This document shows, piece after piece, positions 1 through 6,211 of a DNA stretch of 6,362 bases (its first letter is position 1; the number at the start of each line of letters is the position of its first letter). The translations under genes were made by a program, and so were the position numbers. Under the pieces are notes generated by a model. It ran no database searches. It was not told the DNA's origin and saw nothing but the letters and a program-made list of their open reading frames with translations. Source of the stretch: Candidatus Nealsoniibacteriota bacterium (GTDB taxonomy: Bacteria; Patescibacteriota; Minisyncoccia; Minisyncoccales; PWPS01); contig PWII01000073.1 in assembly GCA_003561025.1 (NCBI GenBank), forward strand, positions 1 through 6,362. Reading direction: 5' to 3'.

Positions 1-1
1 C

Positions 2-970
2 CGGCTTGTGAAAGAGATAGAAACGATTAACCCCGATGTGATCGGCCTTCATAATTTGCACGGCTACTACCTGAATGTGGAGGTTCTTTTCGACTATTTA
101 AAGAAAGTGCAAAAGCCGGTAGTCTGGACCTTCCACGACTGTTGGCCTTTTACCGGCCACTGCGCCTACTTCGATTCAGTGAACTGTGAAAAATGGAAAA
201 CGGAGTGCGGCAATTGCCCGCTCACGCACGCCTATCCCGCAAGCTGGTTTATGGATCAATCCACAAAAAACTTTCGCGACAAGAAAAGAATTTTTAACGG
301 GCCTGAAAACCTGACCATTGTAACACCGAGCGAATGGCTTAAGAAGCTGGTGAAACAATCATTTTTAAAAGAATACCCGGTTAAAGTGATAAACAATGGA
401 ATTGATGTAGATCGTTTTAAACCTGCAGATACCGCGGATGTAAAATCTAAATACTCTCTAAACGGATGTAAGATTGTGTTAGGAGTTGCAAGCATTTGGG
501 ACAGAAGAAAAGGTTTGGAATATTTTATTCAGTTATCTGAACTGATAAACGACGATACCAGGATTGTTTTGGTAGGGTTGAGTAAGAACCAGATGCAGTC
601 ACTGCCTCGTAATATTCTCGGATTGGAGAGGACGGAGAGTATTGAAGAGCTGGTTGCATTTTACAGTTGTGCAGATCTGTTTGTGAATCCAACACTGGTA
701 GATAATTTTCCGACTACTAATCTTGAGGCTCTCGCTTGCGGAACTCCGGTAATTACTTACGATACGGGTGGGAGTCCGGAGGCAGTAGATGAAGCTACTG
801 GAGAAGTGGTAGAGAAAGGGAATATAAAAAGCTTGCATGCTTCTGTTTGCAGAGTTTTAAGCAATGGAAAGGGGCAATACGAAAGTCACTGCAGAAAACG
901 AGCGGTTCAAATGTATAATAAAAATGATCGCTTTCAAGACTACTTAAAATTGTACACAACAAAACTTTGA
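2..970 (+). CDS. GT4-family glycosyltransferase, 5'-truncated by the window edge
   Basis: Transfers a sugar from a nucleotide-sugar donor onto a growing polysaccharide repeat unit, probably at the cytoplasmic face of the membrane; donor and acceptor cannot be told from sequence. The reading frame is open to the first base. Numbering from the GTG at 8, an internal codon, the visible part starts inside the N-terminal Rossmann domain with LHNLHGYYLN (14-23). A cysteine-rich stretch follows: HDCW (43-46), FTGHC (48-52), then C60, C67 and C70. The donor-binding C-terminal domain has the WDRRKG loop (164-169) and DNFPTTNLEALACGTPVI (232-249), the GT-B E-x7-E region with Asp in place of the first Glu, then TGGSPEA (253-259). 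Relatives are about 400 aa, so roughly 80-90 residues are missing upstream. G+C is higher at the 5' end (about 47%) than downstream. It ends 12 nt before the GT2 gene and is probably co-transcribed with it. The GT4 family call is firm; specificity is unknown. Confidence 0.92.
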   Translation, partial: RLVKEIETINPDVIGLHNLHGYYLNVEVLFDYLKKVQKPVVWTFHDCWPFTGHCAYFDSVNCEKWKTECGNCPLTHAYPASWFMDQSTKNFRDKKRIFNGPENLTIVTPSEWLKKLVKQSFLKEYPVKVINNGIDVDRFKPADTADVKSKYSLNGCKIVLGVASIWDRRKGLEYFIQLSELINDDTRIVLVGLSKNQMQSLPRNILGLERTESIEELVAFYSCADLFVNPTLVDNFPTTNLEALACGTPVITYDTGGSPEAVDEATGEVVEKGNIKSLHASVCRVLSNGKGQYESHCRKRAVQMYNKNDRFQDYLKLYTTKL

Positions 971-982
971 AAAAATTTTTTA

Positions 983-1753
983 ATGAAAATAAGTGTAATC
1001 ACCATTTCTTTCAATAATGAAGAGGATATCAGTTCAACCCTGGAATCTGTTATAAATCAGACTTATGATAATCTTGAATATATTGTAATTGATGGGAAAT
1101 CGACCGATGGCACTATCGATATAATTGAGAAGTATATAGATAAAATTGACGTGTTTGTTTCTGAACCTGATAAGGGAATGTATGATGCCATTAATAAAGG
1201 GATAGAAGCAGCCACCGGAGATGTAGTAGGGTTAATCCATGCGGGAGACAGGCTGTATGAAAAGGATACCATTTCCAAAATTGCCCAACATTTCCAGCAA
1301 AACCCCGCGATTGACGGTATGTATGGTAACAGCAAGATTGTAACTAAAGCTGGTGAAGTGAGGATGGTAAATATAGGTAAAGAGTTCTCGAAGAAAAGAA
1401 TTAAAGCAGGCTGGATGCCTTCACATCAAAGCATATATCTAAAAAAGAATGTCTTTGAGAAATATGGATATTATAGAAATGATCTGGGCGGCGCTGGAGA
1501 TTACGAGCTATTTATTCGTTTTTTCTATTGCCAGGAATTGAACATCAAATATCTTGATGAGTTTATCATATATTTCACTTTAGGGGGTAACAGTACCAGA
1601 AGTATTTGGTCGAAGTTGAAATCACAAAAGGTTCACAGGAAATGCTGGAGGCTTAATGGCATAAATCCACCAACAACTTTAGTGATAAATAAAATTTTTC
1701 GAAAACTTCCAATGGTATTCAAAGCATTCAGGAGACAATTAAATGGCAGCTAA
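983..1753 (+). CDS. GT2-family (GT-A fold) glycosyltransferase
   Basis: Inverting glycosyltransferase expected to add one sugar to the lipid-linked repeat unit in the cytoplasm. The 256-aa product opens with MKISVITISFNNEEDI, the first strand of a GT-A fold, followed by IDGKSTDGT (37-45) and EPDKGMYDAINKGIEAATGD (61-80), both typical of GT2. The metal-binding position is HAGD (86-89), where relatives usually carry NSDD or NAGD, so only the last Asp of the usual acidic pair is left. MPSHQ (145-149) and the likely base segment GAGDYELF (170-177) follow. Length fits a small soluble GT2, and no membrane helix is apparent. The ATG at 983 lies 12 nt after the preceding stop, with no Shine-Dalgarno, as is common in Bacteroidota. 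The last 11 nt overlap the CapA-like gene, which points to translational coupling. WcaA/WcaE-type enzymes are the nearest familiar comparison; the sugar transferred cannot be assigned. Confidence 0.93.
   Translation: MKISVITISFNNEEDISSTLESVINQTYDNLEYIVIDGKSTDGTIDIIEKYIDKIDVFVSEPDKGMYDAINKGIEAATGDVVGLIHAGDRLYEKDTISKIAQHFQQNPAIDGMYGNSKIVTKAGEVRMVNIGKEFSKKRIKAGWMPSHQSIYLKKNVFEKYGYYRNDLGGAGDYELFIRFFYCQELNIKYLDEFIIYFTLGGNSTRSIWSKLKSQKVHRKCWRLNGINPPTTLVINKIFRKLPMVFKAFRRQLNGS
1730..1735 (+). promoter_or_regulatory. Shine-Dalgarno site for the CapA-like gene
   Basis: AGGAGA lies 7 nt before the ATG at 1743, inside the 3' end of the GT2 gene. It is the only strong Shine-Dalgarno in the window; other starts have A/T-rich leaders or at most a weak GAAGG (6202-6206). 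It supports the choice of 1743 as start even though this makes the two genes overlap by 11 nt. Confidence 0.6.
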
Positions 1754-2870
1754 AATAGTTCTTTTGGGCGATTTGATGTTAGGTCGGTTTGTTTATAAAA
1801 AATTTCTTGAAAGGGAATATCAAATCGTCGATGATGAAATAATATCATTTTGTAAACAACACGATTTTACCGTCGCAAACTTGGAATCGCCTATAGTCGA
1901 CAGCCTTCCAATAGCTGAGGATCATCTGGTTTTTCAGGGTGGAAGTGATATACTTAAACAGTTTGATTGGATTGATTTGTTCTCGCTATCCAATAATCAT
2001 ATCAATGATTGTGGTTCATTGGGTATGAAAGAAACGGTTACCATACTTGACAGTTTAAAGTTCAAACACAATGGTTTGTATAAAAATACCTATGAACCCT
2101 ATAGATTGAATATAAACGGAGAAAAGATTGCGGTAATTACCTCTACCGATATGATGAATGTGGAGTTTAGTGACGACGCGCCTTTCAAAACATTAAGAGT
2201 TCCGGATGAAGAGATTTTTGAGACTATAAAAAGGGCAAAAAAGGGAGGCTATTTTATTATTCTTTATGCCCATGTAGGTTTGCTTTTTTCCAGATTTCCC
2301 AATCCCGTCATCCGGGATTTCCTATTGAAATGCTGTGATTTTGGGGCAGATCTTGTGGTAACGGTTCATCCCCATGTTCTTGGTGGTATGGAAGTTTATA
2401 AAGACAGCAGGCTTGTTTATAGCCTGGGTGATTTTGTAATGGATGGCAGTTCGTATAGAAGACGCACTTCAGGCATCTTGTCGGTGGAAATTGAAGAGGG
2501 TAATTTGAAAGAATTGGCAGTAGAAATTGTCCAAACCGACACGAATCTTCAAACGAAGCGTTTACCTTCAGATAAAGCTGCGAGGTATCTGGATAGTTTT
2601 AATTATGTAACCAATAAAATTACCGCAAACTCACATCGCTATGAGGCGATGTTTAAAAAACAATATAAATATGAGCTATTGCAACATTCGCTAAGTACAC
2701 TTGCTTTCTTGTATAAAACAAGAGGTGTTACAGGTCTTTTGAAAATCATGACTAAACGACTTCGCGCTGTACTGGCAATTGCAAAACGTACATTTTCTGA
2801 CAGGTCAAAATTGAGTTACGATCATGATGCTGTTGACAGGTCAGGCAAAGTTAGAATTGATGATCTGTGA
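1743..2870 (+). CDS. CapA-family (PGA_cap) metallophosphatase-fold protein
   Basis: Member of the CapA/PgsA family, named for poly-gamma-glutamate capsule synthesis but also found in polysaccharide clusters, where its reaction is not settled. The 375-aa product shows the family motifs in order: GDLMLGR (9-15), ANLESP (45-50), SNNHIND (83-89), AHVG (176-179), HPHV (209-212) and YSLGDF (226-231). The Asp, Asn and His residues match the metal ligands of calcineurin-like phosphoesterases. Two features are unusual. The canonical HWGxE motif reads HVGLL, so its Glu is replaced by Leu. There is also no N-terminal membrane anchor or signal peptide: the first beta strand starts at residue 4, whereas PgsA/CapA of Bacillus has a membrane anchor. 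Residues from about 285 form a basic, partly amphipathic tail (KTRGVTGLLK, TKRLRAVLAIAK) that could lie on the membrane. The start is supported by AGGAGA 7 nt upstream; the stop overlaps the next start by 1 nt. No PgsB/PgsC homologue is visible, so polyglutamate synthesis is unlikely. Family confident, function uncertain. Confidence 0.9.
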   Translation: MAAKIVLLGDLMLGRFVYKKFLEREYQIVDDEIISFCKQHDFTVANLESPIVDSLPIAEDHLVFQGGSDILKQFDWIDLFSLSNNHINDCGSLGMKETVTILDSLKFKHNGLYKNTYEPYRLNINGEKIAVITSTDMMNVEFSDDAPFKTLRVPDEEIFETIKRAKKGGYFIILYAHVGLLFSRFPNPVIRDFLLKCCDFGADLVVTVHPHVLGGMEVYKDSRLVYSLGDFVMDGSSYRRRTSGILSVEIEEGNLKELAVEIVQTDTNLQTKRLPSDKAARYLDSFNYVTNKITANSHRYEAMFKKQYKYELLQHSLSTLAFLYKTRGVTGLLKIMTKRLRAVLAIAKRTFSDRSKLSYDHDAVDRSGKVRIDDL

Positions 2871-3424
2871 TGAGAAAAGTTGAATATAAAAAGCCCACAA
2901 AGCTCAATTATCTTTTTTTGATAATAAAAACGGTATTCAGCTTAAGTTATCTGAAATTCAGAGCGAAGAATTTTGCCTATTGGATTATCAATCACGTTTA
3001 CCCGATTAAACAGGCTAAAATCGGAAAAAATGTGAGTATACATCCTACGGCAATTTTTCGCCAGGGTAGCAATATTGAGATTGGTTCCCATAGTCTGATA
3101 AATCATAACTGTACATTTCAGGCAGGAAAACTTTCAGCAAAAATCAGACTTGGGAACTATGTTCACCTTGGGCCAAATGTGTCGATAGTTGCTTTTAACC
3201 ATGCTTTTGATCGCACAGACATCCCGACAAAACTTCAGGACTACTATGATGCGGATGTGATTATTGAAGACGATGTATGGATAGGTGCCGGCGCAATTAT
3301 TTTACCGGGTGTTACGATTGGTAAAGGGTGCATTATAGCTGCGGGAGCCGTTGTAAATAAGAGCGTACCCGAATTTTCGATAGTTGCGGGTGTTCCGGCA
3401 CGTTTGATCAAAAAGAGGGTTTAA
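2870..3424 (+). CDS. Hexapeptide-repeat (left-handed beta-helix) O-acyltransferase
   Basis: Probable acetyltransferase moving an acyl group from acetyl-CoA to a sugar hydroxyl of the polysaccharide or its precursor, of the NodL/LacA/WcaF/CysE-like type. The 184-aa product has an N-terminal region (1-50) with a hydrophobic segment near LFLIIKTVFSLSYL (15-28), then hexapeptide repeats starting at IGKNVSIHPTAIF (51-63) and continuing through IEIGSHSLI, IRLGNYVHLGPNVSI, VIIEDDVWIGAGAIILPGV and IGKGCIIAAGAVV (150-162). The loop AFNHAFDR (108-115) carries the expected catalytic His111. The tail VAGVPARLIKK is the usual end of this family. Start choice: a GTG at 2867 is in frame, but the ATG at 2870 forms the classic TGATG overlap with the upstream stop and is preferred. 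Tight coupling puts it in the same operon as the CapA-like and glycosyltransferase genes. The acceptor sugar is unknown. Confidence 0.93.
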   Translation: MRKVEYKKPTKLNYLFLIIKTVFSLSYLKFRAKNFAYWIINHVYPIKQAKIGKNVSIHPTAIFRQGSNIEIGSHSLINHNCTFQAGKLSAKIRLGNYVHLGPNVSIVAFNHAFDRTDIPTKLQDYYDADVIIEDDVWIGAGAIILPGVTIGKGCIIAAGAVVNKSVPEFSIVAGVPARLIKKRV

Positions 3425-3531
3425 TAATAACCACCATGTATTACTACTGTCATTGTTTTGGTGTCATTTTTTTTAATTCTAAACGCTTATAGATGAATAA
3501 GTTTATTTAATCATGCATTTGATCCTTAAAT
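3425..3531 (+). other. AT-rich intergenic spacer, possible transcription break
   Basis: This 107-nt spacer separates the tightly packed genes before it from the ATP-grasp gene. It contains a run of eight or more T near 3469-3476, preceded by only a 4-bp CACC/GGTG inverted repeat with a long loop, too weak to call a terminator. TGCATTTG at 3514-3521 differs by one base from the Bacteroidota -7 element TAnnTTTG, but lies only 10 nt from the ATG. The spacer may hold a weak promoter for the downstream genes; no element is convincing. Confidence 0.3.
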
Positions 3532-4680
3532 ATGTTTAGAGACAAAATTTTATTACTTGATGCCGGAGGGACTCAAACACTTCCGATGGCAGAGTACTTT
3601 TATAAAAGTGACTTTCATGTAAGCTTTTTTTTGTACAAGAAATTCACGTATGGATCAGGTTCAAAATACGCTCACGAAAAAGTTTTTGCACCTGCTTCTA
3701 AAGATGAGGAGAGCTATCTGAGTTTTTTATTGAACTATGTTTCTGAAAACGAAGTGAGTTTGATAATACCGTTAAGCGACATTACCGCAGAACTGGTAAG
3801 CAAACATCAGGAGGAGATTAAAAAGTTTTCCAGAATTGTTACACCTGCATTTGGTTCTTTTTCAAACGGTTATAATAAGGGCTTGTTAATGAAGCTATGT
3901 GAAGAGAACGATTTTCCGCACCCTAAAACATATCATGTAAATGAAATATCTGATATTGATGAATTGGATCAAGAAGAGCTGCCACTATATTTAAAACCAA
4001 ATATTACAACGGGAGGGCGCGGGATGTCTCTGGTCAATTCAATAAATGAATTGAAAGAGAAGGCTCCTTCTATTTTGAAAGATTTTGGAGCTTTTCATCT
4101 ACAGGAATTTATACCACCCGGGGGTAATCAATACAAGGTTCAATTGTTTCGAACTGTCAATAATGAAATCATTGGGAGTTCGGTAATGCATAAAGTAAGG
4201 TTTTATCCTGTAGATGGTGGCAGCAGCTGCTATAACACAACCATCCAAAGAAATGACCTGGTGAATCTATGCGAAAATGTTTTAGACAGGTTAAACTGGA
4301 TCGGGTTTGCAGACTTTGATTTGATAGAGGATCCGCGGACTAAAGAGTGTAAAATCCTTGAAATTAATCCAAGGTTGCCTGCTTGTGTAAAGTCTGCTTT
4401 TAAATCAGGTATGAACTATGCTGAAATGTATTATTTAGAAGCTTATAATAAAGAACATAAAAACTATGTATATAATACTGGTGTTGGATTAAGACATCTT
4501 GGACTTGATTTTCTTTGGCTTTTGAACTCTGGAAGAAAGCCTATAAAACAACGTTTGAAATGGTTTGATTTTTTCTTTTCTAAACAGTTCTATCAAGACA
4601 TCAGTTTAAATGATTTGAAGAGCTTTTTTATTGGGCTATATGGTAATGTTTATAAAATTAAAGAGAAGAAAAGAGAATAA
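3532..4680 (+). CDS. ATP-grasp ligase of a polysaccharide cluster
   Basis: ATP-dependent carboxylate-amine (or -thiol) ligase: these enzymes activate a carboxylate as an acyl-phosphate and join it to a nucleophile. Of 382 residues, 1-110 form the pre-ATP-grasp Rossmann-like domain (ILLLDAGGTQT; IIPLSD near 78-83). The ATP-grasp fold follows: Lys155 in YLKPN, a glycine loop TTGGRGMSL (159-167), LQEFIPPGG (190-198) with Glu192 as adenine-region residue, ADFDL (260-264), and ILEINPRLPA (275-284) where Glu277 and Asn279 should bind Mg. All key positions are present, so the enzyme should be active. KVRFYPVDGGSSCYNTT (221-237) resembles the substrate loop of CarB/PylC-like members. The C-terminal 60 residues are aromatic (GLDFLWLL, YQDISLND) and seem typical of ATP-grasps in polysaccharide loci. 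It is low in G+C (about 30% in sampled lines). The start is the only reasonable ATG, without Shine-Dalgarno. It might amidate a uronic acid or attach an amino acid to the glycan; this is inference. Confidence 0.9.
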   Translation: MFRDKILLLDAGGTQTLPMAEYFYKSDFHVSFFLYKKFTYGSGSKYAHEKVFAPASKDEESYLSFLLNYVSENEVSLIIPLSDITAELVSKHQEEIKKFSRIVTPAFGSFSNGYNKGLLMKLCEENDFPHPKTYHVNEISDIDELDQEELPLYLKPNITTGGRGMSLVNSINELKEKAPSILKDFGAFHLQEFIPPGGNQYKVQLFRTVNNEIIGSSVMHKVRFYPVDGGSSCYNTTIQRNDLVNLCENVLDRLNWIGFADFDLIEDPRTKECKILEINPRLPACVKSAFKSGMNYAEMYYLEAYNKEHKNYVYNTGVGLRHLGLDFLWLLNSGRKPIKQRLKWFDFFFSKQFYQDISLNDLKSFFIGLYGNVYKIKEKKRE

Positions 4681-5033
4681 ACTAATTTAAATGAAATAGT
4701 ATTTGTGACTATAATGGACGAAGTCGTTCTAAAAATATTTGTTAGCTAATATTCATGAAATAGATACAGGCATGACTTTTTGTGGAATAATGGTTTTAAT
4801 TGTTTATGTAATTTATTTAGGCCCCCTTATTTTTTCGAATTATATGTATACAGATAAGAAGTCAAATTTCGCAAGGTGTCATGAAAATTTTTTTAAAAAA
4901 AGGTATGTGGCGCATGGTTGCTCCGTGGAAGTGGACTGAGCTGTTTGTAGAATTCACAGATAAAAGGCCTATTTAAATCTATAAAGTGAGAAGAATTGAA
5001 CATTGACTTGATATTAGACATAAATTGAAAATT
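4681..5033 (+). other. 353-nt AT-rich gap without a convincing gene; possible decayed sequence
   Basis: By hand count about 29% G+C, lower than either flanking gene as a whole. No terminator, tRNA or known repeat was seen. Structures present are a 5-bp hairpin GGACG-AAGT-CGTTC (4716-4729, one G-U pair) not followed by a T-tract, and a perfect T7A7 palindrome (4888-4901). Two short overlapping open frames exist: 4772-4939 (55 codons, one hydrophobic segment) and 4881-4976 (31 codons). Neither has a recognisable domain or Shine-Dalgarno. The G+C rises toward 40% around 4910-4970. The stretch may be a gene remnant or recombination scar, or simply the leader of the downstream gene. Confidence 0.4.
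4772..4939 (+). CDS. Doubtful small ORF with one predicted membrane segment
   Basis: A 55-codon frame beginning with ATG at 4772; an extension to TTG at 4739 is open but less likely. The translation starts MTFCGIMVLIVYVIYLGPL, a hydrophobic stretch long enough to span a membrane, followed by a polar tail with a KKR cluster. I recognise no family. There is no Shine-Dalgarno, the region is extremely AT-rich so that short open frames arise by chance, and a second frame overlaps its 3' end. It could be a small membrane protein, a fragment of a lost integral membrane protein of the cluster, or non-coding. Listed because nothing else explains this gap. Confidence 0.15.
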   Translation: MTFCGIMVLIVYVIYLGPLIFSNYMYTDKKSNFARCHENFFKKRYVAHGCSVEVD

Positions 5034-6161
5034 ATGAACAGCATTCAACGCAATTTTGTAATGAATCTGAAAAATATTCCGGGCTGGCGTACAGGCCGCA
5101 AGCTGGTTGTATTTATTTCGGACGACTGGGGGGATCTTCGCATAGATTCGCAGGAGAGTTACGGAAAACTGCTTGCCGGCGGTATTCCGGTTGACCGGAA
5201 CGTGCATACCAGGTACGAAACCATGGCAACGGCCGAGGATCTTGAAACGCTCTACGAGGTGCTGGAGGCTTTTACCGACAAAAACGGAAGGGCTGCGGTA
5301 TTTACGCCTTTTACCATCATGGCAAATCCGGATTTTGATAAAATCCGTGAAAGCGGTTATAGTAAGTATATAGCAGAGCCGTTTGTTGAGAGGCTGGCAA
5401 GGAGTCCGGAAGGACAAAAAACGTGGGAGGCCTGGGAAAAGGGAATGAAAAGAGAAGTCTTTCTGCCCGAATACCACGGCAGGGATCACCTGAATGCACC
5501 GGTATGGATGAAGGCTTTAAAAAACGTCGATGAACGACTTCATTTCTGCTTCGATAACAGGTATGCTTTTTATCAAACGGATTCCATGAGTATCAATCCG
5601 GTTTATACATTTTACTTCGAAAGCGAAGATGACTATCTGTTTCTTGAAAATTCACTGAAAGAGGGTGTTGATCTTTTTCAGGACGCTTTTGGAAGGAAGC
5701 CTGACGTTTTCAGTCCGCCAAACGGCATGTTTCATCGCAGGTTTTATAAGGCCTTAGCCGAAAAAGGAGTTACGACGATTAGTGCATCACACAGACGATC
5801 TGAGCCTGATGGCAAGGGAGGTTTAACAACCGGGAAATGCAGATTCGGAGAGGTGTCGGTTGAAGGTGTTTCGCACTACATTTCGAATTGTGCATTTGAA
5901 CCGGTAAAAGATGATTATAAGGGACCTGAGATTACCCTGAAACAAATAGCAGCTGCATTTCGCTGGGGTAAACCCGCACTTATCAATACCCATAGGGTGA
6001 ACTATGTTGGAAGCAGAAATCCCGATGCCAGGGCAAAAGGCCTTGGCGAATTAAAAAAACTGATTGCAGAAATCAGGAAAACATGGCCCGACTCGGAGTT
6101 CATCAGTGCAGGTGAGTTTGCAAAAGAAATGAATGCATCTGCTAAAATTGAAGCAAAATGA
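5034..6161 (+). CDS. Polysaccharide (de)acetylase-like protein, divergent NodB fold
   Basis: The 375-aa protein resembles the family annotated in Bacteroidota as polysaccharide (de)acetylase, expected to remove acetyl groups from a glycan or glycan precursor. Motifs are a spread-out NodB set: SDDWGD (29-34) supplies the Asp pair of motif 1, HGRDH (148-152) fits the HxxxH metal site, FSPPNG (226-231) matches the RPPxG-like motif 3, and INTHRVN (317-323) the final His motif. About 115 residues separate motifs 1 and 2, roughly twice the distance in ordinary NodB proteins. No signal peptide is visible, so action in the cytoplasm is likely. Start: a TTG at 5025 is in frame, but ATG at 5034 is preferred; no Shine-Dalgarno at either. 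G+C rises to about 50% in its first 300 nt against about 30% just upstream, so it probably has a different history from the genes before it. The next gene begins 50 nt downstream. The exact substrate is unknown. Confidence 0.85.
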   Translation: MNSIQRNFVMNLKNIPGWRTGRKLVVFISDDWGDLRIDSQESYGKLLAGGIPVDRNVHTRYETMATAEDLETLYEVLEAFTDKNGRAAVFTPFTIMANPDFDKIRESGYSKYIAEPFVERLARSPEGQKTWEAWEKGMKREVFLPEYHGRDHLNAPVWMKALKNVDERLHFCFDNRYAFYQTDSMSINPVYTFYFESEDDYLFLENSLKEGVDLFQDAFGRKPDVFSPPNGMFHRRFYKALAEKGVTTISASHRRSEPDGKGGLTTGKCRFGEVSVEGVSHYISNCAFEPVKDDYKGPEITLKQIAAAFRWGKPALINTHRVNYVGSRNPDARAKGLGELKKLIAEIRKTWPDSEFISAGEFAKEMNASAKIEAK

Positions 6162-6211
6162 GAGCATTAAGAAAGTCGATATAATAATATCTTAAACGAT
6201 TGAAGGCATTA

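Noticed and set aside
256..495. Minus-strand open frames inside the GT4 gene (176-358, 256-495 and 599-838)
   Set aside because: All are antisense to a continuous, motif-bearing glycosyltransferase frame and show no family features.
4716..4729. Hairpin after the ATP-grasp gene as a terminator
   Set aside because: The stem has only 5 bp including a G-U pair and is followed by TAAAAATATTT rather than a T-tract.
5003..5031. TTGACT at 5003-5008 as a -35 box of a promoter for the (de)acetylase-like gene
   Set aside because: No -10-like sequence occurs 16-18 nt downstream, and the position would leave almost no leader before the ATG at 5034.
5173..5373. Plus-strand 66-codon frame inside the (de)acetylase-like gene
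   Set aside because: It is out of frame within a well-supported gene and rich in Arg, Pro and Leu, as expected for a shadow frame.
4893..5489. Long open frame on the minus strand (198 codons)
   Set aside because: It lies mostly antisense to the well-supported (de)acetylase-like gene, has no recognisable domain, and its composition is explained by the complementary strand of a coding region.
6178..6191. Inverted repeat GATAT-AATA-ATATC between the last two genes
   Set aside because: It is a perfect but pure A/T-type 5-bp stem with no T-tract, expected by chance in such AT-rich sequence.
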